From positions 1-64,000 of the forward strand of contig CALBQR010000019.1 in assembly GCA_937899895.1 (NCBI GenBank): 64,000 bases of DNA, in the 5' to 3' direction. A program made the translations under genes and the position numbers. Under the pieces are notes generated by a model. That model was not told the origin of the DNA and searched no databases. It worked only from the letters and a program-made list of their open reading frames with translations. Origin of the DNA: an uncultured Alistipes sp. GTDB taxonomy: Bacteria > Bacteroidota > Bacteroidia > Bacteroidales > Rikenellaceae. The stretch's first letter is position 1. Each line of letters starts with the position of its first letter. Positions 25,475 to 34,571 of the stretch are shown here, piece after piece.

Positions 25475-27055
25475 TTAATAGTCATAATCAAACTCAAACT
25501 CATCGACTACAAGCAATGAGCCGTCGCCACCGGTAAAGTAGTCGCCATATTTGCTTGCTGCGATAACGCTGATCAGATACTTCGGCTTGCGCTGTGTCGA
25601 GCGATACTTGAACTCGATCTCGAACTGCTTGAACTCCGAAACTACATCACCACTCTGCAACTGCGCCATAGCGATAATATGGGGATCGTTGAAGTCGATC
25701 AAATTGCGGTTGCGAGGATTGGTGCGTACCTCGACGGGCGACTCCCAGTCGCCGAGCAACATATAGATATTGCACGTGTCGTTCTTGCCTTTGAGGTTGA
25801 GGTGCGACAACTCGTCAGAGACGATGTTTATCGGTTGGGGCAGATATTTGTACCAACCGCGCAACTTTGTGGGGCGTGTAGTCCATTCGCGACCCATATC
25901 GAGAACGCCGTTTGTGCCCTCGGTGCGCACATAGTTGCCGATGTAGAGGTTACCCGCTGCAAGTTTGATAACGATGTACTTGGTTTGCAGATGCGCCGCC
26001 TTACCATTCGGATTTGCGGGGCAGGCGTCATCGGTGGGGAAGGAGTTGCTGTCGCCAACCGTTGTTGCGCCCTTGTTGCCTGTATCCCAGAACTTTGTGC
26101 CACCGGCAGCCCAGGGATTCCAGATCTTGCCCTCCTGATGCCAATCGTCGAATGAACCATTGGGCAGAGCAACTTCTGCCTCGGTGGTCATCTCGCCCAC
26201 CTCGGTTGTATCGTCGTTGCAGTAGGCGTAATATTCGTAGGTTGTAAGCGGTTGTAAGCCCTTGATGCAACCCTTGAACGTGCCGCTTGCCGAGGCTGTG
26301 ATCTGCTCATCAGCGAGATCAATCCACTCCTCGCTGCCCTTGACACGATACTTGAAACCGTTATCGGCACCCGCTACGCCATTGGCTTCGAGCCACGCCA
26401 CGCGAGTCCAAGCGTCGGCACTCTTCATCTCGATCGACGAGAGCGAATTGACGACGTAAATGGTCCAATGCTCGGTCTTGCCGTAGTACGTGATATCGAC
26501 CTTCTGCTCGGTCGAGAAGTCTGTGAGTGAGGTGATTGCGGGGCTCTCGGTCGTGAGATTCGATGGGCCGAGCTTTGCGCGCTTAACCTTCACCTTGCTA
26601 ACATCGGTCGCTGCCGTAACCAACGTAACAACGCGGTGGTTGATATAGTCGATATCGGCATCGCCCACCTGTCCCTCAACCTCGAAATATCGTTCGATAG
26701 TCTGCTCCGAGCGGAGCGACCACTTGTAATCTTGATAGAGCGAGAGGGTTACATCGAGGGACGACGAGAGGTCGATGCGTTGTGCGAAATCAACCGACGA
26801 CTTCACAGGCTCACCTTCGTTATATGCTACGCTATCGACCTTTATCGAACGGGGGTCGGTCCACTCATCGACATAGACCGTAACGGTCTGCAATCTGTTG
26901 TCGATTTTGGGAGCACGAGTCGCTCCGGCAACTTCAAATGCCGTAAAACGGGCCTGAATGAGGGGCAGCGGAATATCGTTTTTGATACATCCGTTGAGCA
27001 GTGCCGCCGTGGCCGTTATGATCGAAAGAAGCGTTAATCGTTTCATATTCTTCAT
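25475..27055 (-). CDS. PCMD-type lipoprotein, last gene of the pilus-like operon
   Basis: 526-residue lipoprotein (lipobox LNGC, Cys23). The N-terminal ~200 residues are beta-rich, with an Arg47-Ala48 site (GATRAP) after the lipid anchor. Next comes a fibronectin-like module ending in LQPLTTYEYYAY. The C-terminal ~230 residues resemble the PCMD domain (putative carbohydrate metabolism domain): PNGSFDDWHQEG, the W-rich AAGGTKFWDTGNKGA and a final LLVVDEFEFDYDY. The same C-terminal pattern is in the gene at 28678. It sits 1 bp after the barrel-like gene and probably forms a carbohydrate-binding or terminal subunit; this is inference. Confidence 0.75.
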   Translation of the reverse strand: MKNMKRLTLLSIITATAALLNGCIKNDIPLPLIQARFTAFEVAGATRAPKIDNRLQTVTVYVDEWTDPRSIKVDSVAYNEGEPVKSSVDFAQRIDLSSSLDVTLSLYQDYKWSLRSEQTIERYFEVEGQVGDADIDYINHRVVTLVTAATDVSKVKVKRAKLGPSNLTTESPAITSLTDFSTEQKVDITYYGKTEHWTIYVVNSLSSIEMKSADAWTRVAWLEANGVAGADNGFKYRVKGSEEWIDLADEQITASASGTFKGCIKGLQPLTTYEYYAYCNDDTTEVGEMTTEAEVALPNGSFDDWHQEGKIWNPWAAGGTKFWDTGNKGATTVGDSNSFPTDDACPANPNGKAAHLQTKYIVIKLAAGNLYIGNYVRTEGTNGVLDMGREWTTRPTKLRGWYKYLPQPINIVSDELSHLNLKGKNDTCNIYMLLGDWESPVEVRTNPRNRNLIDFNDPHIIAMAQLQSGDVVSEFKQFEIEFKYRSTQRKPKYLISVIAASKYGDYFTGGDGSLLVVDEFEFDYDY

Positions 27056-27056
27056 A

Positions 27057-27905
27057 TTATAGATGTAGTGTGATACCGAGAGATATATCGGTCAGATTGA
27101 TGCGGAAATTGGCATTCATTGCCGTTCGTTTGCCGATAACCTCGTTGTTATCATATACGCGTGAGTTATTTAATCGCACGCCTCCGAAGCCGACCGATGC
27201 GTGCAGGCTGACATTATTCATAATGCAGGCCGCTACGCCGGGGTGGAAGGAGATGCTGACCTCTCGATCGCGGGTATATTGGTTGAGGGTTGTCGCATTG
27301 TACGCAAAGGTCTGCTTGCTGAAACTTACACCGATACGCGTCTCGTTGTACAACGCGAAGCGGCCACGCAGATCCAGGCCGATATATGCTCGGTGGAAGA
27401 GTGCGGCGGTGTAGCTCTGTTGGTGCAGATTGACATCGTTCAATGTAAATGAATAGTCCTCGTTACTACCCAATTGGAGGGAGACATTATCCACCGATCC
27501 CCTTATTCGTTGGAAGGCGAATTGTGCGCCGATCACCTGATTTTTGGCGTAACTTACGCCGATGAAGGGCGAAATTTGTGTCATTGCGCAATCGGCATCA
27601 AGACCATTGATCATCAACAGATATTGGCTGTCGTCGCTATCCAAATGTGCATACGAAAGCGTAACGCCACCCAATACCTGCCCCTTGGGGATAAACAGGT
27701 ATTGATAGATGCCGCGATCGACACGCGCCCCCTCTGACGGCACGCGAATTATACGCGAAGCCGAGTCGGCGAGCTGTGCCTTTGTTCTTCGCACGGGTTG
27801 TTGCGCAAGGCTGTCAGCCCCATCGGTGGGGGTGGTTGCCGTTGCGGAGAGCGTCGCGAAGAGCGCAATCACGAGCAGATATGTTATCTTTTCGATAAAT
27901 CTCAT
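27057..27905 (-). CDS. Outer-membrane-like protein, paralogue of the 27921 gene
   Basis: 282-residue protein with a cleavable signal peptide and no lipobox. After a charged linker (about 25-55) it runs as alternating hydrophobic/polar strands ending in ISLGITLHL, a terminal pattern compatible with an outer-membrane beta-barrel. RGIYQYLFIPKGQVLGGVTLSYA matches the neighbouring protein's VFVPKGQWIVGGNVSYS, so the two are paralogues. Gaps are 15 bp upstream and 1 bp downstream, inside the operon. Function unknown; a membrane platform for the co-encoded lipoproteins is a guess. Confidence 0.7.
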   Translation of the reverse strand: MRFIEKITYLLVIALFATLSATATTPTDGADSLAQQPVRRTKAQLADSASRIIRVPSEGARVDRGIYQYLFIPKGQVLGGVTLSYAHLDSDDSQYLLMINGLDADCAMTQISPFIGVSYAKNQVIGAQFAFQRIRGSVDNVSLQLGSNEDYSFTLNDVNLHQQSYTAALFHRAYIGLDLRGRFALYNETRIGVSFSKQTFAYNATTLNQYTRDREVSISFHPGVAACIMNNVSLHASVGFGGVRLNNSRVYDNNEVIGKRTAMNANFRINLTDISLGITLHL

Positions 27906-27920
27906 TTTGTCAATGCCAGA

Positions 27921-28658
27921 TTACAGATAGAACGCAATACCCAACGCGATGGAGAAGATGTTGATCTTGAAATTCATCTGCGAAGATTTGCGATAGCCCA
28001 CATAGACCTGATCGGTTACCTGCTTGGTATGGGTGTAGTTGAAACCAAGTACACCGATATTAACCTCTGCGGCGATGCTGTTGTTGATGAATGCGACCAA
28101 ACCGGGCGAGCAACCGATACCGAACTCGTTCGTGGTCTCGAATGTACCCGTAACAGATGCACCGCTGCTATCGACCAACTTCGACTGACCATAACCATAC
28201 GAGAGCTGCATCTCGTTGAACAGCGCAAAACGCTTGCTGCGACCGAGTGTGATGTAGTATCGGTAGATTGCGCTTGCCGTTGTGGTATGTTTCAGGCTGT
28301 AATAGTCCGAGAGATTCAGATTCATATCTTCGCCCAGATTCAGGTCGGCATTATGCACTTTGAGCAGCTGGCGGTTATAACCTGCACGCGCACCCAGAGC
28401 CATATTATCCTTGATGGCATAGGCGAACATCGGGCTCACTTTGAAGTTGTAGCCGGTCGAATTGATATCCTCGATAACCAGAAATTTGTAGTTCTCGTTG
28501 TCGTGGGTCGAGTACGAAACATTGCCGCCTACGATCCACTGACCTTTGGGAACAAATACGGTCGAATTGGTCTCAATTCCTCGATCAAAATGCTGCGCGC
28601 GGGCACCGAATGTGCCCGCTGCGATCAGCATTATTGTCAGAAAAAGTTTTCTAAACAT
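27921..28658 (-). CDS. Outer-membrane-like protein, paralogue of the 27057 gene
   Basis: 245-residue protein with signal peptide (cleavage near ARAQ) and beta-rich remainder ending in SIALGIAFYL, like a small outer-membrane barrel. It shares the FVPKGQ..GGNVSYS opening, the RFALFNEMQLSYG strand and the C-terminal region with the next gene downstream. It lies in the operon, 19 bp after the DUF4493/PCMD gene. No named family is recognised. Confidence 0.7.
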   Translation of the reverse strand: MFRKLFLTIMLIAAGTFGARAQHFDRGIETNSTVFVPKGQWIVGGNVSYSTHDNENYKFLVIEDINSTGYNFKVSPMFAYAIKDNMALGARAGYNRQLLKVHNADLNLGEDMNLNLSDYYSLKHTTTASAIYRYYITLGRSKRFALFNEMQLSYGYGQSKLVDSSGASVTGTFETTNEFGIGCSPGLVAFINNSIAAEVNIGVLGFNYTHTKQVTDQVYVGYRKSSQMNFKINIFSIALGIAFYL

Positions 28659-28677
28659 AGGTGTTTGTCAGTAAAAA

Positions 28678-30456
28678 TTATTCGGTTACGACATTTTCGT
28701 CGTAGATCAACTCGAAGTCATCGACCCAAAGTACGCTGTTGTAGCTACCCGTCAGGTAATCACCCAACTTCGACGACGAGCACGAGATGATGATGTGTGT
28801 AGGACGACGCTCGGTATCCTTGTACTTCAAGCGGATAACCTCCTCGGTCCAGTTGCTGACGGTCTCGCCCTTAACCAACTCGCCGTAAGCGATTACAGCG
28901 TCATTGTTGGGATCGAACAGGGTCGAAACGTCGGTCGTATTTACCTGTACGGGGCTCTCGGCCGAACCGCCAAAGGTCTTGTAATCCCAGTCGCCCAGAG
29001 CTACATAGACGTGGCAACGGTCGGGATCACCCACTCCGTGCGGAGTGGGGTCATTCGACGGACCACCCTCATCGTGGGTAATAGCACCGCAAGTGTATTT
29101 GTAAGCAACCTTCATTGCTGACGGACGAGCCGTGAACGGACGGCCGAAATTAACCTTACCGCCCTTCGTACCTACGGTAGCTACGAACGAACCAGAGAAC
29201 AGGTTACCCGGAGCAACCTTGTCGATGGTAAGGATCTTGATCTGCTTACCGCTCAACTTCGCCGACTTGGTACCCTCGGCGTAGGTTGAAGCATCGCTCT
29301 CGCTGATAACCAGACCAGCCATATCGGCAGCCTTGTTACCATTGCCCCACCACGAGGTGCCACCCGTAGCGTAGGGCATAGGCCAACCCTCGTCGTTGTT
29401 CCAATCCTCCATACCTGCGTTGGGGATGGTTGCGATGTAATCGGTCTTGAAGGTCTTCGACGAGCCTACTGCCTCGCCATTTACAACCAACTGATACTCG
29501 TATGTGGTTTCGGGAGTCAGACCCGATGCAACAACCGAGAAGAGGTTATCACCCATCTTGGTAGCATCGATAACGGTCCACTCCTCGGTGCCCTGTGCGC
29601 GTACCTGAATTGCAATGCCCTCCGAGCCGAACTCGCTCTCCGAAACATTTGCTTTGAGGGTAGCGTGGGTAGCCCAAACCTCCCACTTGCCTACGGCTGC
29701 AACGCCCGTAGGATCGGCCTCGAAGATGATGTTGTCCTCGATATCCTCGGTGGTCTTTACGACCGCGATATCGAATACGAGGTTGCCTTCGGGAGTGCCC
29801 TTGGTGTAGGTGAAGGTCAGAGTATATTTCTTACCCTTCTCTACGCCCTCGATTGTGCCCGTCTTCGAGAATGCACCATACTTAACGTGCGTACCGGAGA
29901 ACTGCCACTGCAAAGCGGTAACGCCCTTTGCCAGCGTGAAGTAGCCGGTCGAAGCGGTTGAAGTGTTGAAGGTCAGTGCCTTGTCGTCGGTCAGCTCGCC
30001 GCCAACTACTGCCTCGTACGACGAGAACTGATCGGCGATCGTTGCATCGAAAGCAACGGCTGCGATGACGTTGTTGATACGGCACTCAACGCTGATTGCG
30101 GTGGTTGCACCTGCGCTGATGGTGAATGCCTTTGAGCCCTTGTAGCTCTTCTCGGTGAACGACGCTGCGCTCTCTGTGCCAGCCAGAACGTCGCAACGAT
30201 ATTCGCCCGTAGTGAGCCACATTGTCGCGGGAAGAGCGTCGATACCCTTATAGGTACGGATCAGACCCTCCGAGTTGTAGATATTGATTGTGCAATCGGC
30301 TGCCAGCTCCTCGGCCGTAGCGCGGGTCTGGTCGTTGAACATAACTTTGAGCGAGAGTTCGCCCTTACCCTCTGCGGGAGCGTTGTCCTGATTGCAAGAG
30401 GTCGCACCGAAAACTACGGCAAGACCCAATGCGATATACGTAATGATCTTTTTCAT
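28678..30456 (-). CDS. DUF4493/PCMD-type lipoprotein
   Basis: 592-residue lipoprotein (lipobox ATSC, Cys21). Order: Arg45-Ala46 site (DQTRATAEE); a DUF4493-like beta-sandwich (about 32-245), with the stretch LPATMWLTTGEYRCDVLAG that recurs in the two genes upstream; a fibronectin-like module (about 250-342); and a PCMD-like C-terminal domain (about 345-590) with IPNAGMEDWNN, GGTSWWGNGNKAA and LWVDDFELIYDE. It probably lies on the cell surface. The FimA-like Arg-Ala spacing hints at processing by an Arg-specific protease. Gaps of 15 and 19 bp to neighbours. Confidence 0.78.
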   Translation of the reverse strand: MKKIITYIALGLAVVFGATSCNQDNAPAEGKGELSLKVMFNDQTRATAEELAADCTINIYNSEGLIRTYKGIDALPATMWLTTGEYRCDVLAGTESAASFTEKSYKGSKAFTISAGATTAISVECRINNVIAAVAFDATIADQFSSYEAVVGGELTDDKALTFNTSTASTGYFTLAKGVTALQWQFSGTHVKYGAFSKTGTIEGVEKGKKYTLTFTYTKGTPEGNLVFDIAVVKTTEDIEDNIIFEADPTGVAAVGKWEVWATHATLKANVSESEFGSEGIAIQVRAQGTEEWTVIDATKMGDNLFSVVASGLTPETTYEYQLVVNGEAVGSSKTFKTDYIATIPNAGMEDWNNDEGWPMPYATGGTSWWGNGNKAADMAGLVISESDASTYAEGTKSAKLSGKQIKILTIDKVAPGNLFSGSFVATVGTKGGKVNFGRPFTARPSAMKVAYKYTCGAITHDEGGPSNDPTPHGVGDPDRCHVYVALGDWDYKTFGGSAESPVQVNTTDVSTLFDPNNDAVIAYGELVKGETVSNWTEEVIRLKYKDTERRPTHIIISCSSSKLGDYLTGSYNSVLWVDDFELIYDENVVTE

Positions 30457-30471
30457 CGTTTTTCGGTTTGA

Positions 30472-31701
30472 TTAAGCATTAACTTTCATCTTGATTGTGG
30501 TCGAGGTGGTGTTGCCCTCTGCGTCAGTAATCGTCAGCGTGAACGAGTGAGTACCGGGGAAGCCCAACAGCGGAGTTACAGCACCCGACAGATCGAATGC
30601 GGTCTCGGTTTGACCAACCAGACTCTCACCATAAGGCAGACCGAACATATTACAGATCGAGATCTGTGCCTCGCTCGGATTAACCAGGTCGATAGGCGAG
30701 ATACCCATCGAGAGTACGTCGTTGTTGAAGTCGGCGTTGTCCGATGCGATATCAACCGACAGACCTGCGATACCCTTCGGTGCCGAGATGGTAAAGCCGA
30801 GCTGCATACCGTCGGTAATTACGATAGCCGACGAAGGAACCGAACCGCCCTTGTAGATAACCTTCGGAGCGTCGGGGTTCTCCTCTTCGCCCTCACCTGC
30901 ATCGGGATCGGGACCGATCACCTCTTCGCTGACATCAATGTTGTTGCCAAGCTCTTTCTCGTCGCACCAATCCTCGACAACAACGTCGAAGGTTGCGTCG
31001 CCCTCCTCATTTACGGTCATAATGAAGTTGATCTTGCGCCACTGACCTGCCTTTACATCGGTAAATGCGCGGGTCATAGTTGCGTAGTTGCCATCAACCG
31101 TACCGGAGAACTTAACGGTCATTGCGTTCGATACCTCCGGAGCTGCGAAGTAACCGCACTGCGACTCGCCCTTTGCGAAGGTCAGCGCACCATTGCCGAT
31201 CTCGACCGTTGCCTGGCAATCGTCGCCCATAACGGCCTGCATAGCCTCGTTATAAGCAACCGAAACCTTGATATTGATCAGTTTGCAGGTGATTACGCCT
31301 ACGTTGGTGGTCTGATCCTCCTCGATAACGATATTATTTACGGTTGCACCATAAACGGGAGCTTCAAACTCTGCTGCCGGAATATTCGACTGCGACTGAA
31401 CGCTCATCGAGTAGGTGCCTGTGGTCAGAACGATGCTTTCGGGCATCTGGCCATAGATGTAGTCATCGCCCACCTGATCGCCATTAGCGTCGAAGATGCG
31501 GATAACGTAGTTGTAGGTAGCCGAAGTGGCTGCACGCGAGATGATGTCGATCTCGGTCGAGGTCTCAACATCGAACTGCATAAACGACAGAGTGCCTGTT
31601 GCATTCTCCTTGTCGCCATAACCGATTTTGTCGCGCTCGCACGATACCAAGCCGATGCTCAACGCGAGTGCGCATACCGATAAAAATTTGAAAAGTTTCA
31701 T
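30472..31701 (-). CDS. DUF4493-type lipoprotein with acidic linker
   Basis: 409-residue lipoprotein (lipobox LVSC, Cys21). A DUF4493-like domain (about 35-260) contains PESIVLTTGTYSMSVQSQS and has Arg56-Ala57 (IISRAATSA) near its start. An acidic linker (DPDAGEGEEENPDAP, about 275-290) leads to a C-terminal Ig-like domain with THSFTLTITDAEGNTTST. It is the third gene of the operon, 46 bp after the shorter DUF4493 gene. Candidate pilin or adhesin subunit by analogy with the FimA fold; not certain. Confidence 0.75.
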   Translation of the reverse strand: MKLFKFLSVCALALSIGLVSCERDKIGYGDKENATGTLSFMQFDVETSTEIDIISRAATSATYNYVIRIFDANGDQVGDDYIYGQMPESIVLTTGTYSMSVQSQSNIPAAEFEAPVYGATVNNIVIEEDQTTNVGVITCKLINIKVSVAYNEAMQAVMGDDCQATVEIGNGALTFAKGESQCGYFAAPEVSNAMTVKFSGTVDGNYATMTRAFTDVKAGQWRKINFIMTVNEEGDATFDVVVEDWCDEKELGNNIDVSEEVIGPDPDAGEGEEENPDAPKVIYKGGSVPSSAIVITDGMQLGFTISAPKGIAGLSVDIASDNADFNNDVLSMGISPIDLVNPSEAQISICNMFGLPYGESLVGQTETAFDLSGAVTPLLGFPGTHSFTLTITDAEGNTTSTTIKMKVNA

Positions 31702-31747
31702 ATTGTATTATTCTCTCTTTTTCAATGTTAGCAAATGTGTGAGTGCA

Positions 31748-32497
31748 TTAGATCTCGTCATTGAGTTCGATATCGACGGGAATCTCTGCTACGGGCTCGT
31801 CGTTGAAGCTGATCGTAACGGTTGCGCCACCCACGTTACCCGAATTTACATCGAATTTAACGGTGTAGAGCGTCTTTGCAACGATGCCGCTGAATGCCTT
31901 CTCGATCTTGATGGTCGAACCGGTCTGGGTGGTAGCCGAGCCGGTAACGGTGAAGTTATAGGGATCGATAAATGCGCGACGAGTCTCGCCTGCTACGAAG
32001 GGAATTTCGGTACCCGCAGCCGTAGTCAGCGTGAACGAATAGTCGGGGAAATAGTTCTTGAAAGCGTCTGTGCAAGCGACCTGAACCACAGCGTTAGCCA
32101 CATAGGCGGTGATCTTAACCGTAGTGGTCTGATCGTTGATGATTGCAAACTCCTTGGTGCCTACAAAGCAGGGAGTCTCGAAAGCCTCTACTGCGGTCGA
32201 GCCGTAAGTAGCGGTAGCCGAATAGTTACCTGCATCGTAGAGCGTGGTAACGTCATACTCGGCGATAGAGTTCCATTCGCTGATTACGCCGGTAGCGTCA
32301 GAGATCGTCAGCGAGAAATCCTTTGCTGCGGGCTTGGTCAGACCCAAGCTGGCACGCGTCAGATCGATGGCCGAGTCATCGGTCGAGAGTGCGACGTTCA
32401 GACGACCGCGACCCGACTCGTAACCCTTCTCTTCCGAGCAACCTGCAAAAGCGAGTGCTACGGCGAAGAGCAAAGCCAAAGTTTTGAATTTTGTCAT
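31748..32497 (-). CDS. Short DUF4493-type lipoprotein
   Basis: 249-residue lipoprotein (lipobox FAGC, Cys20) made of one DUF4493-like beta-sandwich domain. It has Arg48-Ala49 (IDLTRASLG), then TLYDAGNYSATATYGS and VGTKEFAIINDQTTTVKITA, the counterparts of strands in the two downstream genes. Size and layout (lipid anchor, Arg-Ala about 28 residues later, single sandwich of about 200 residues) are those expected for a major type V pilin. Pilus subunit is an inference. 50 bp separate it from the fimbrillin-like gene. Confidence 0.75.
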   Translation of the reverse strand: MTKFKTLALLFAVALAFAGCSEEKGYESGRGRLNVALSTDDSAIDLTRASLGLTKPAAKDFSLTISDATGVISEWNSIAEYDVTTLYDAGNYSATATYGSTAVEAFETPCFVGTKEFAIINDQTTTVKITAYVANAVVQVACTDAFKNYFPDYSFTLTTAAGTEIPFVAGETRRAFIDPYNFTVTGSATTQTGSTIKIEKAFSGIVAKTLYTVKFDVNSGNVGGATVTISFNDEPVAEIPVDIELNDEI

Positions 32498-32547
32498 AGC
32501 TGTTTTTTTGTTAGTTATTAGTTATTTATCTATTTTTTGTTATCTCG

Positions 32548-34290
32548 TTATTTCACGATCGAAACCTTTACGTTGTCGATGTAGAGCCAGAATGTGCCAT
32601 TTGTTGTGCCTGCCTTGTGCTCGTTTGTGGTGAGCCAGGTCAGACGAGTGGTCGAACCGCAATTTGCCATAACGTAGTTATAGGTGTTCGATATGGTGGT
32701 ATAAGAACCTCCGACCTCGTTCAGGTAGAAATTGACGGGGAACGAACCATCCTGACCTCCGATACCCGACGTGTAGAAGTTCGTACCGCTCTTGATAGCA
32801 CCCTGCGTTGTGGTTGAGCCGAGATATACATATTGGCCCAGTAGCGGCATACTGATAGCCACACCGCCCTCCTGACGATCCATCGAGTAATCGAATGTCC
32901 ACGAAACCGATACATTAGCCCCCTCTTTCAGACCACTCAACGGAGCGGTATCGACACGTGCGGGGTAGTCGGCACTTGTTTCGCGACGGCAAGCGATACG
33001 GATTGCTGTACCTGCACTTGCACCGACGCGACCGCCACTCCAACCGTTGAGGAACGAAACGCCATCTTTGGTACCTGTCGAGAAGCCACCTGTGTAGCCG
33101 TCGTTCGAGCTGATGTTGCCAACCGTGCTGAAATCTTCATACAACAGATAGGGAACGGTCAAAGTGATGTCGGTAACGCGACCTGCTGCATAGTTGGGCA
33201 GGGTCAGTGCCTGCGATACGATGGCATTCTCCGATTCGTAGGTAACGGTGATGGGCTGACCTGCCAGACCTTCGAGATCGGTTACATCGAGGTCGTAGTA
33301 GCCATATTTGTCGAACGTTGTCGCGCAGTCGGCCACAGCCTCGCCAATTGCGGCGGTGAAGGTAACTTTGATAGGTTTCTCACCGAGGAAGTTCTCGCCG
33401 ATCGTAAAGCGCAGAATGGTGCAGTTATCGGGCGAGCAGGTCAGACGTACGGGGGTGCTGCCACCCTCGCTCAATGTGCGTGCGCCGAACGACTGCACCG
33501 AACGGTAGTTATCCGAGCGAACGGTGAATGTGATCTGATCGCTCTCGTTCATCGTTGCGGGGAATACGATTGCATAGGCATATTTACGCGCTTGATCGCT
33601 CGATGCCGAAAGACCTTCGGGAATCTCGATCGAAACCACCTCCGAGCCGTTTGCGAGGGTTGCGGGAGTGGTTGCCGAAGTGTAATCAACACTTACATTA
33701 CCGACAACCTGCGTCGGGAAGGTGATATCGACGCGACGAATAGGCTCGCCCATACCCTCCACATCGTCGGGCACGAACATTCGCAGCGTGTGCATCTTGT
33801 GCTTATAGGTCAGACTGACCTCGGTCTGCTCGTTTTCGAGTGCGCCACCCGTCGTGGGATAGGCTACGAGGATGTCGTTTCGGCCGTCGAAATTGCCCTT
33901 CTGCAACTTCGAGATGGGGAATGTTGCGGTTGTGCCCGAAACAGATGCGGGAACGGGATGCACCGAGTAGTAGGTGAAATTGCCGTCGCCCATCGGTGTG
34001 ATGTCGGTGGTAAATTCTGCAAATGAGCCGATCGAGTAGTAGAGCTTGAAGGGCTGGGCATTGAGGACATTCGATGTCCCGTTGTTTGCCCAAACGGCGA
34101 TCTGGTCGTTGTCGCTCCAAATGGTTGAAAGACCATTCTCTGCCACCGACGTACGGCTGCTCGGCGAACCGCTTTTGATGCTGACACGCACCTTGTCCTG
34201 CGGGGTCGGACGGTCGATGCCTTCGAAGCTGTCGCACGACACGAACAACAGGCCGATGAGTGCCAGTAGTAGAGTAAAGATTTTATTCAT
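32548..34290 (-). CDS. Fimbrillin-like lipoprotein, first gene of the pilus-like operon
   Basis: 580-residue lipoprotein from the ATG at 34290 (lipobox VSC, Cys19); a 12-codon upstream extension to 34326 is not preferred. The N-terminal half resembles the fimbrillin family: SSRTSVAENGLSTIWSDNDQ (Arg46-Thr47 site) and LTYKHKMHTLRMFV. The C-terminal ~200 residues start at LLYEDFSTVGNISSNDGYTG and look like a jelly-roll or carbohydrate-binding domain ending in TFWLYIDNVKVSIVK. It may be an anchor or tip adhesin. A full promoter match lies 72 bp upstream. Confidence 0.78.
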   Translation of the reverse strand: MNKIFTLLLALIGLLFVSCDSFEGIDRPTPQDKVRVSIKSGSPSSRTSVAENGLSTIWSDNDQIAVWANNGTSNVLNAQPFKLYYSIGSFAEFTTDITPMGDGNFTYYSVHPVPASVSGTTATFPISKLQKGNFDGRNDILVAYPTTGGALENEQTEVSLTYKHKMHTLRMFVPDDVEGMGEPIRRVDITFPTQVVGNVSVDYTSATTPATLANGSEVVSIEIPEGLSASSDQARKYAYAIVFPATMNESDQITFTVRSDNYRSVQSFGARTLSEGGSTPVRLTCSPDNCTILRFTIGENFLGEKPIKVTFTAAIGEAVADCATTFDKYGYYDLDVTDLEGLAGQPITVTYESENAIVSQALTLPNYAAGRVTDITLTVPYLLYEDFSTVGNISSNDGYTGGFSTGTKDGVSFLNGWSGGRVGASAGTAIRIACRRETSADYPARVDTAPLSGLKEGANVSVSWTFDYSMDRQEGGVAISMPLLGQYVYLGSTTTQGAIKSGTNFYTSGIGGQDGSFPVNFYLNEVGGSYTTISNTYNYVMANCGSTTRLTWLTTNEHKAGTTNGTFWLYIDNVKVSIVK

Positions 34291-34361
34291 TGTATTATTT
34301 AAGTTATTCTCGCTTAATTCGGCCATTGTTGGCGACCGAACACCATCTCAATTAACGGGTG

Positions 34362-34392
34362 CAAAAGTAGTTTCGCAAATAATTTAATCAAA
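34362..34392 (-). promoter_or_regulatory. Bacteroidota promoter of the pilus-like operon
   Basis: On the minus strand TTTG (34389-34392), a 19-bp spacer and TACTTTTG (34362-34369), an exact match to TTTG-N19-TAnnTTTG. It drives seven genes to the terminator at 25353. No inverted repeats or phase-variable sites are seen around it. Confidence 0.75.
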
Positions 34393-34511
34393 AAAAATTC
34401 AACGAAATCGGCTATTTTATCCACGAAACCCCGTTTATCGGAGGTTTATATATTATATGTACGTGCGTATATGCGCGTGTGAAGGTGTGCGAAAGAGTGT
34501 AATCGGGAGAG

Positions 34512-34534
34512 AAGCGATGTGTGCCGCATCGCTT
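34512..34534 (-). terminator. Probable terminator of the urease/nickel operon
   Basis: AAGCGATG (34512-34519) pairs with CATCGCTT (34527-34534), 38 bp after the cbiO stop. Only a weak T-rich tail (TTCTCTCC) follows on the minus strand. Confidence 0.5.
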
Positions 34535-34571
34535 GTAAGTTGCTGATAATTAAAGTGGTGTCGCGTTGGCT

